Assembly (NCBI GenBank): GCA_023432655.1
Contig: JAEYUK010000181.1
Location: forward strand, 1 to 9,137
DNA length: 9,137 nt
From: Pseudomonadota bacterium
GTDB lineage: Bacteria; Bdellovibrionota; Bacteriovoracia; Bacteriovoracales; Bacteriovoracaceae
Reading direction: 5' to 3'
Positions 5,647-9,137 of this stretch are shown piece by piece. The translations under genes were made by a program, and so were the position numbers. The first letter of the stretch is position 1; every line of letters starts with the position of its first letter. The notes below the pieces were generated by a model that saw nothing but the letters and a program-made list of their open reading frames with translations, had not been told where the DNA came from and did not search any database.

Positions 5647-6495
5647 ATGGGCTGGTTTCATCAGGTCAAAAATCCAAAACTTAAAAACGTAAAGAAAGTT
5701 GTTTCAAATACTCCTGTGGGCCTTTGGAAAAAGTGTAACCAATGCGGAGAAATACTTCAGACTGAAAAACTTGAAGAAAATTTAAATGTTTGTCCTCTTT
5801 GTGATTATCACTACCGGATTTCCGCTTATGAGCGGATTGCTGTAATGACTGATGAAAATAGCTTTGAGGAAATTAGCCCTGATCTGATTTCTAATAACCC
5901 GCTCCAGTTCCAGGATAAATTGCCCTACGTCCAGCGTTTAAAGAATGCGATTAAATCAACTGGCATTAAAGACACTACAGTTTGTGGCACGGCCACGATT
6001 GATGGAAAACCAGTGGCCATGGCCGTGATGGACTTCCGTTTTATGGGTGGGTCAATGGGGGTTGTGACCGGTGAGAAAGTGGCCCTCGCCATGGACATTG
6101 GCTTTGAAAAGAAAATTCCTGTAATCGTTGTTTCTTGCTCTGGTGGTGCTCGTATGCAAGAGGGGATCCTTTCCCTCATGCAAATGGCCAAAACATCAGC
6201 TTCACGTGCTCGTCTGAAGAATGCAGGCATTCCTTACATTTCCATGCTGACTGATCCTACCACTGGTGGAGTGGCAGCGAGTTTTGCCATGTTGGGTGAC
6301 ATCAATATATCTGAACCGAAGGCCTTAATCGGTTTTGCTGGTCCCCGTGTTATTGAGCAGTCGATTCGTCAGACTCTTCCGGAAGGATTTCAGCGCTCAG
6401 AGTTTTTAAAGGATCACGGTTTCATTGATCGTATCATCCATAGAAAAGATCTTAAAAAAGAACTTGGGTTCTTTGTTAAAATGTTCTCACCTTAA
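5647..6495 (+). CDS. accD: Acetyl-CoA carboxylase carboxyltransferase subunit beta
   Basis: AccD pairs with AccA to move the carboxyl group from biotin on AccB to acetyl-CoA, making malonyl-CoA for fatty acid synthesis in the cytoplasm. The N-terminal zinc ribbon is intact: C30-x2-C33 and C49-x2-C52. The carboxyltransferase (crotonase-fold) core follows with MDFRFMGGSMGVVTGEK (about 128-144), SCSGGARMQEGILSLMQMAK (163-182), TDPTTGGVAASFAMLGD and GFAGPRVIEQSIRQTLPEGFQRSEFL. At 282 aa it is slightly shorter than E. coli AccD (304 aa), mostly at the C-terminus. AAGGAAGGG with a 6-nt gap marks the ATG. The folC start is 3 nt after the stop, so the two are probably translated together; accD-folC is a recurrent gene pair in bacteria. 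accA is not in this window. Confidence 0.96.
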   Translation: MGWFHQVKNPKLKNVKKVVSNTPVGLWKKCNQCGEILQTEKLEENLNVCPLCDYHYRISAYERIAVMTDENSFEEISPDLISNNPLQFQDKLPYVQRLKNAIKSTGIKDTTVCGTATIDGKPVAMAVMDFRFMGGSMGVVTGEKVALAMDIGFEKKIPVIVVSCSGGARMQEGILSLMQMAKTSASRARLKNAGIPYISMLTDPTTGGVAASFAMLGDINISEPKALIGFAGPRVIEQSIRQTLPEGFQRSEFLKDHGFIDRIIHRKDLKKELGFFVKMFSP

Positions 6496-6498
6496 AAT

Positions 6499-7677
6499 AT
6501 GCAGTCGTTACTAAGTATGATCCTGGCCAATTATGGCCAGGAAATCATGCGTCCCGGGCCTGAGAGAATTGAGAGGGCCTTAAAAGATATTCTTCCCCAT
6601 TTTTCGAAGTCAAAGGTTGTGATCATTGCCGGCACAAACGGCAAAGGGGAAACGACGCTGAGACTTTCTAAGCTCCTCAAAGCTCACACACACTATGTGT
6701 GGACATCTCCTCATATTGAAAGAATCACCGAGCGCTTCCGGGATGAAAAGGGTGAAATCTCGCTTTCAGAATTAAAGGCCTTGGTGGAATTCTGTCATCA
6801 GAAAGCACAGGCCGAAAAATATGAACTTTCATTTTATGAATTTCTTTTTTTCGTTTTCTGTACCTGGGCCTCAAAAAATCCGCCAGAGTATCTTTTGTTA
6901 GAAGTGGGGCTAGGAGGAAGGTTAGATGCAGTTAATGTTTTCTCGGCCGATTTGGTACTTCTTCCGAGTGTATCCCGGGACCACCAGGAAATATTAGGAA
7001 GACGGTTTGATCAAATTCTTCATGAGAAACTCGGGACACTCAGGGGCCGCACTACTCTCATTCATTTTTTACACAGTCAGTATTTAGCGGAGCTTGCGAC
7101 GAGAGAGGCAAGCCGGGTGGGAGCAGAGGTCATCGGTCTTAAAAATATTATTTCGGTGCCCGAGTATGATTTCTCGGTACGGAATGAAGCATTGGCCGGC
7201 GCAGCATACTGTCATCTGCTTCATCAGGATTTTATCCCTCAAAACTGGGTCAATCCTGTGAGTCTCCTCGAATTTCGAGGAGAGGTTATTAAGAAAAAAC
7301 ATGAATGGATTTTTTTTGGCTCCCATAATGTAGATGGAGTGCGAAAACTTATTCAATTTTTACACTCTGGGACTTATACTTTTTCTAGACCTCCATACGA
7401 TCTGATTGTCATGGCCTTCTCTAAAAGAAACCTGCAGGATGTAAGGGTCATGTTGAAGATGGCAAAACAGGCCCGGATAGGGAAAATTGTTTTAACAGTT
7501 TTTGATCATCCTAAGGCAATGCCTCAAGACGTGATGGAGTCAATTTCACTTGAAGAAGGTTTAGAGTTTGTTCAAAACATTGAATCCTATATTAACGAGC
7601 AAAACGAAAATCTTCGGATTTTGGTTGCTGGCTCTTATTATTTTATCGGTCACGTCCGAAGCCTCGGCTGCCTCTAA
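6499..7677 (+). CDS. folC: Dihydrofolate synthase / folylpolyglutamate synthase family protein (diverged)
   Basis: FolC adds glutamate to dihydropteroate and/or tetrahydrofolate using ATP, in the cytoplasm. The 392-aa product has the P-loop IIAGTNGKGETT (42-53), the omega-loop SPHIERITERF (70-80), LLEVGLGGRLDAVN (133-146), SVSRDHQEILG (158-167) and the family-typical C-terminus LRILVAGSYYFIGHVRSL (372-389). The likely metal ligands, by analogy with the L. casei enzyme, are kept: S70, E135 and H162. K177 (HEKLG) is at the site of the carbamylated lysine. Unusual are E51 where Ser/Thr is normal in the P-loop, FFGSHN (272-277) where DGAHN is normal, and SKRN (308-311) where a DKD-like motif is expected. 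It follows accD by 3 nt, has no clear Shine-Dalgarno of its own, and shares its last 110 nt with lptD. The family is certain; full dual activity is not. Confidence 0.88.
   Translation: MQSLLSMILANYGQEIMRPGPERIERALKDILPHFSKSKVVIIAGTNGKGETTLRLSKLLKAHTHYVWTSPHIERITERFRDEKGEISLSELKALVEFCHQKAQAEKYELSFYEFLFFVFCTWASKNPPEYLLLEVGLGGRLDAVNVFSADLVLLPSVSRDHQEILGRRFDQILHEKLGTLRGRTTLIHFLHSQYLAELATREASRVGAEVIGLKNIISVPEYDFSVRNEALAGAAYCHLLHQDFIPQNWVNPVSLLEFRGEVIKKKHEWIFFGSHNVDGVRKLIQFLHSGTYTFSRPPYDLIVMAFSKRNLQDVRVMLKMAKQARIGKIVLTVFDHPKAMPQDVMESISLEEGLEFVQNIESYINEQNENLRILVAGSYYFIGHVRSLGCL
6521..6542. repeat. Inverted repeat (hairpin) in the first codons of folC
   Basis: TCCTGGCCA (6521-6529) and TGGCCAGGA (6534-6542) are perfect 9-nt complements around a 4-nt ATTA loop. 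The GC-rich stem begins 22 nt after the first base of the folC start codon. There is no following T tract, so it is not an intrinsic terminator. It could affect folC translation, RNA processing or stability between accD and folC, or be fortuitous. Confidence 0.7.
7263..7283. repeat. 21-nt perfect inverted repeat inside folC
   Basis: TCTCCTCGAA (7263-7272) and TTCGAGGAGA (7274-7283) are perfect reverse complements separated by one T. As RNA this folds into a 9-bp stem with an ATT loop; as DNA it is a near-symmetric operator-like site. It codes for SLLEFRGE in FolC. No T tract follows on the plus strand. It lies about 285 nt before the lptD start. Confidence 0.7.
7553..7559 (+). promoter_or_regulatory. 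Ribosome-binding site for the TTG start of lptD, inside folC
   Basis: AAGAAGG lies 8 nt before the TTG at 7568. The lptD frame has a TAG at 7562-7564, so this TTG is the first possible start. A second TTG at 7580 is about 20 nt from the site, too far for it to serve. Confidence 0.6.
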
Positions 7678-9137
7678 TACTCCTCAGTTGACTCTGGGAG
7701 ATAAGCTTTCCATCTATTCTGATAAGGCCTACCGGAAGAATAACGGTCGTTATTTCGAAGCTGTTGGAAATGTTGTCATTATCAGTGAAAAAGATACCGT
7801 CTACGGTGAGCTGGCCTCGATGGACCAGGACACCATGATGGTGAAAATTGAGGGGAACGTACGTCTCATTACTAAGGATATGACCCTCTATGGCTCCCAT
7901 GTGGAGTACAACTTAGCTACCGGTGGGGCCACGATCCGAAATGCCCGCATTCTTACCACCTCATTTAATTTAGTCGCGACTAATCTCGTAAGACTAAACG
8001 AAAAAGAATATCTCGCAGAAGAAGCGGAGTTCACGACCTGTCGGGATTGTACAGAATCATGGTCAGTCTACGGGAAAAACATCAAAGTCCAGATGGGCGA
8101 GTATGTTGTGGTTAAGCATGGGCTCTTTAAGATTAAAGGGATTGACGTCATTTACGTTCCTTATATTGTGCTTCCCATTCTGACGAAAAGAAAATCAGGG
8201 CTTCTTATCCCTCGAATTTCTAGCCGGCAGGGTGAAGGGCTTTCGTTTGAGCAACCCATCTTTTGGGCCATTGATGATCATAAGGATATGACTTTTAGTC
8301 CTACTTTCTGGGCCGAGAGAGGCTATGGCGGTGACTTTCAGTACCGCCAGCGTTTTGATGATATGACCTGGTTTGAAACTTCGAATCGCTTATTGAATGA
8401 CACTATTTATGAGCCGGGAAAGAACAATCAGGACAAGTCCGGTGGAGAGTTCTTTCGCTATTTTACAGATATTGAATCACACCAATTCTGGTCACCAAAT
8501 TTGGTATCGCACTTTCGTTATACCGGAGTACGTGATCTGGAAATGATGTATGATAACCCTCAGTTTACTGACCCAAGAGTGTTAGGGAGTGACTTAGGGC
8601 TTGATGGTTTTTTAAATTACCGTCAGGAACTTTATACCATGGGCGGTGAGGCCCACTATCTTAGAAATCAGCTCTTTAGTGATGCCATTGAGTTTGACCG
8701 CTCTTATGTTCAGGTCATGCCACGCCTTCATCTTAACTCTGTTCCGTTTTCCCTTGTTCAATCCAAAACTCCATTCCTTCAGCATATTGCAGTAGGTGCA
8801 GACAGCTCCTTTATTCGTTTCCGACAAGTGGATGAAGAAGATGACACATTTATAAGGAATGCTGATCGTTTTTCCATTAATCCTTATGTCATGTGGCACA
8901 TGTTATCCTGGGGACCAGTAGGACTTAAAACTCGCTATACTTTTGACCAGCAGGCCTACCGTTTCGCCAATGGTGACGAGCCAGCTTTCGGAAAAAATGC
9001 CGGGCTTGTGCAAACCGAAATCAGTTTTACGATGGATCGGGTTTTTGGGCTCGCCTACGAAGAAAAAATTCCGCTGAAATTTATTTCTGAAAAAGACCTC
9101 GAAATTCTAAGGGAAGGAAGACAACAGGGCCTTGCTC
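7568..9137 (+). CDS. lptD: LPS-assembly protein LptD, 5' part (runs off the window)
   Basis: LptD is the outer-membrane beta-barrel that, with LptE, inserts LPS into the outer leaflet. About 523 residues are visible. The N-terminus has a signal peptide with Lys at 3, 12 and 14, core FGFWLLALIILSV (16-28) and a probable cut after ASA (34). An OstA/LptA-like beta-jellyroll follows (about 40-150), with repeated GNVVI / GNVRL / YGSHVEY strands. Then TTCRDCTESWSVYGKNIKV (156-174), VYVPYIVLPI and KRKSGLLIPRIS (207-218) form the classic transition into the barrel, which runs to the window end. C158-x2-C161 are the only cysteines seen; barrel cysteines, if any, lie further on. No ATG or GTG exists before the conserved domain, so TTG at 7568 is chosen; TTG at 7580 is the alternative. 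The 5' 110 nt overlap folC in another frame, implying coupled expression. Confidence 0.9.
   Translation, partial: MFKTLNPILTSKTKIFGFWLLALIILSVTSEASAASNTPQLTLGDKLSIYSDKAYRKNNGRYFEAVGNVVIISEKDTVYGELASMDQDTMMVKIEGNVRLITKDMTLYGSHVEYNLATGGATIRNARILTTSFNLVATNLVRLNEKEYLAEEAEFTTCRDCTESWSVYGKNIKVQMGEYVVVKHGLFKIKGIDVIYVPYIVLPILTKRKSGLLIPRISSRQGEGLSFEQPIFWAIDDHKDMTFSPTFWAERGYGGDFQYRQRFDDMTWFETSNRLLNDTIYEPGKNNQDKSGGEFFRYFTDIESHQFWSPNLVSHFRYTGVRDLEMMYDNPQFTDPRVLGSDLGLDGFLNYRQELYTMGGEAHYLRNQLFSDAIEFDRSYVQVMPRLHLNSVPFSLVQSKTPFLQHIAVGADSSFIRFRQVDEEDDTFIRNADRFSINPYVMWHMLSWGPVGLKTRYTFDQQAYRFANGDEPAFGKNAGLVQTEISFTMDRVFGLAYEEKIPLKFISEKDLEILREGRQQGLA

Noticed and set aside
5925..6230. Open reading frame of about 100 codons on the minus strand opposite accD
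   Set aside because: It is antisense to the most conserved part of AccD and has no recognisable domain or ribosome-binding context.
7568..7705. A sequencing indel or frameshift joining folC and lptD
   Set aside because: Both frames are needed: one supplies the FolC family C-terminus and stop, the other the LptD signal peptide. An indel would destroy one of them.
8612..8899. Minus-strand open reading frame inside lptD
   Set aside because: It is opposite the LptD barrel region, with no independent support.
1..9137. Mobile elements, CRISPR arrays, tRNA or rRNA genes, toxin-antitoxin or defence systems
   Set aside because: I looked for terminal repeats, spaced direct repeats, cloverleaf-like segments and known protein signatures on both strands and saw none.

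Overview
This 9.1 kb window looks like ordinary chromosome from a Gram-negative, LPS-making bacterium. GC content, sampled by eye, is in the low-to-mid 40s per cent. The mix of genes suggests a delta-proteobacterium-like lineage, and my best guess is the Bdellovibrionota (Bacteriovorax/Bdellovibrio group). The evidence is an rnhB/yraN/rsmI neighbourhood, a class-II cyclic-nucleotide phosphodiesterase-like metallo-hydrolase, an accD-folC-lptD run, and lineage-specific secreted proteins. The assignment is an inference; no rRNA or other phylogenetic marker is present.

Left part (1-2735): the 3' end of a probable YraN/UPF0102 nuclease-like gene; rnhB (RNase HII); a small secreted glycine-rich protein; a convergent STAS-domain anti-sigma-factor-antagonist-like gene on the minus strand; then, divergently, rsmI (16S rRNA 2'-O-methyltransferase). 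The STAS gene and its plus-strand neighbour share a CTAG that holds both stop codons. The best terminator candidate for the STAS gene lies inside the coding end of that neighbour.

Middle (2746-5646): a metallo-beta-lactamase-fold hydrolase with its own promoter, convergent with a 610-residue exported, cysteine-rich, two-part protein of unknown function. A 259-bp spacer then carries the probable accD promoter.

Right part (5647-9137): a tight operon of accD (acetyl-CoA carboxylase beta subunit), folC (a folylpolyglutamate/dihydrofolate synthase-family protein with several unusual active-site residues) and lptD (LPS transport outer-membrane protein, cut by the window end). lptD has no usable ATG. 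Its signal peptide is encoded in another frame inside the last 110 nt of folC, from a TTG start with a good ribosome-binding site, so this stretch codes for two proteins.

The main cross-cutting signals are three genes (rnhB, the glycine-rich protein, the metallo-hydrolase) in which a -10-like hexamer ends exactly 6 nt before an ATG that lacks a usable Shine-Dalgarno, suggesting leaderless mRNAs; two strong inverted repeats inside folC; and a marked excess of GGCC over GCGC. I found no CRISPR array, tRNA, rRNA, insertion sequence, phage gene or recognisable defence system, and no clear multi-gene novel system.
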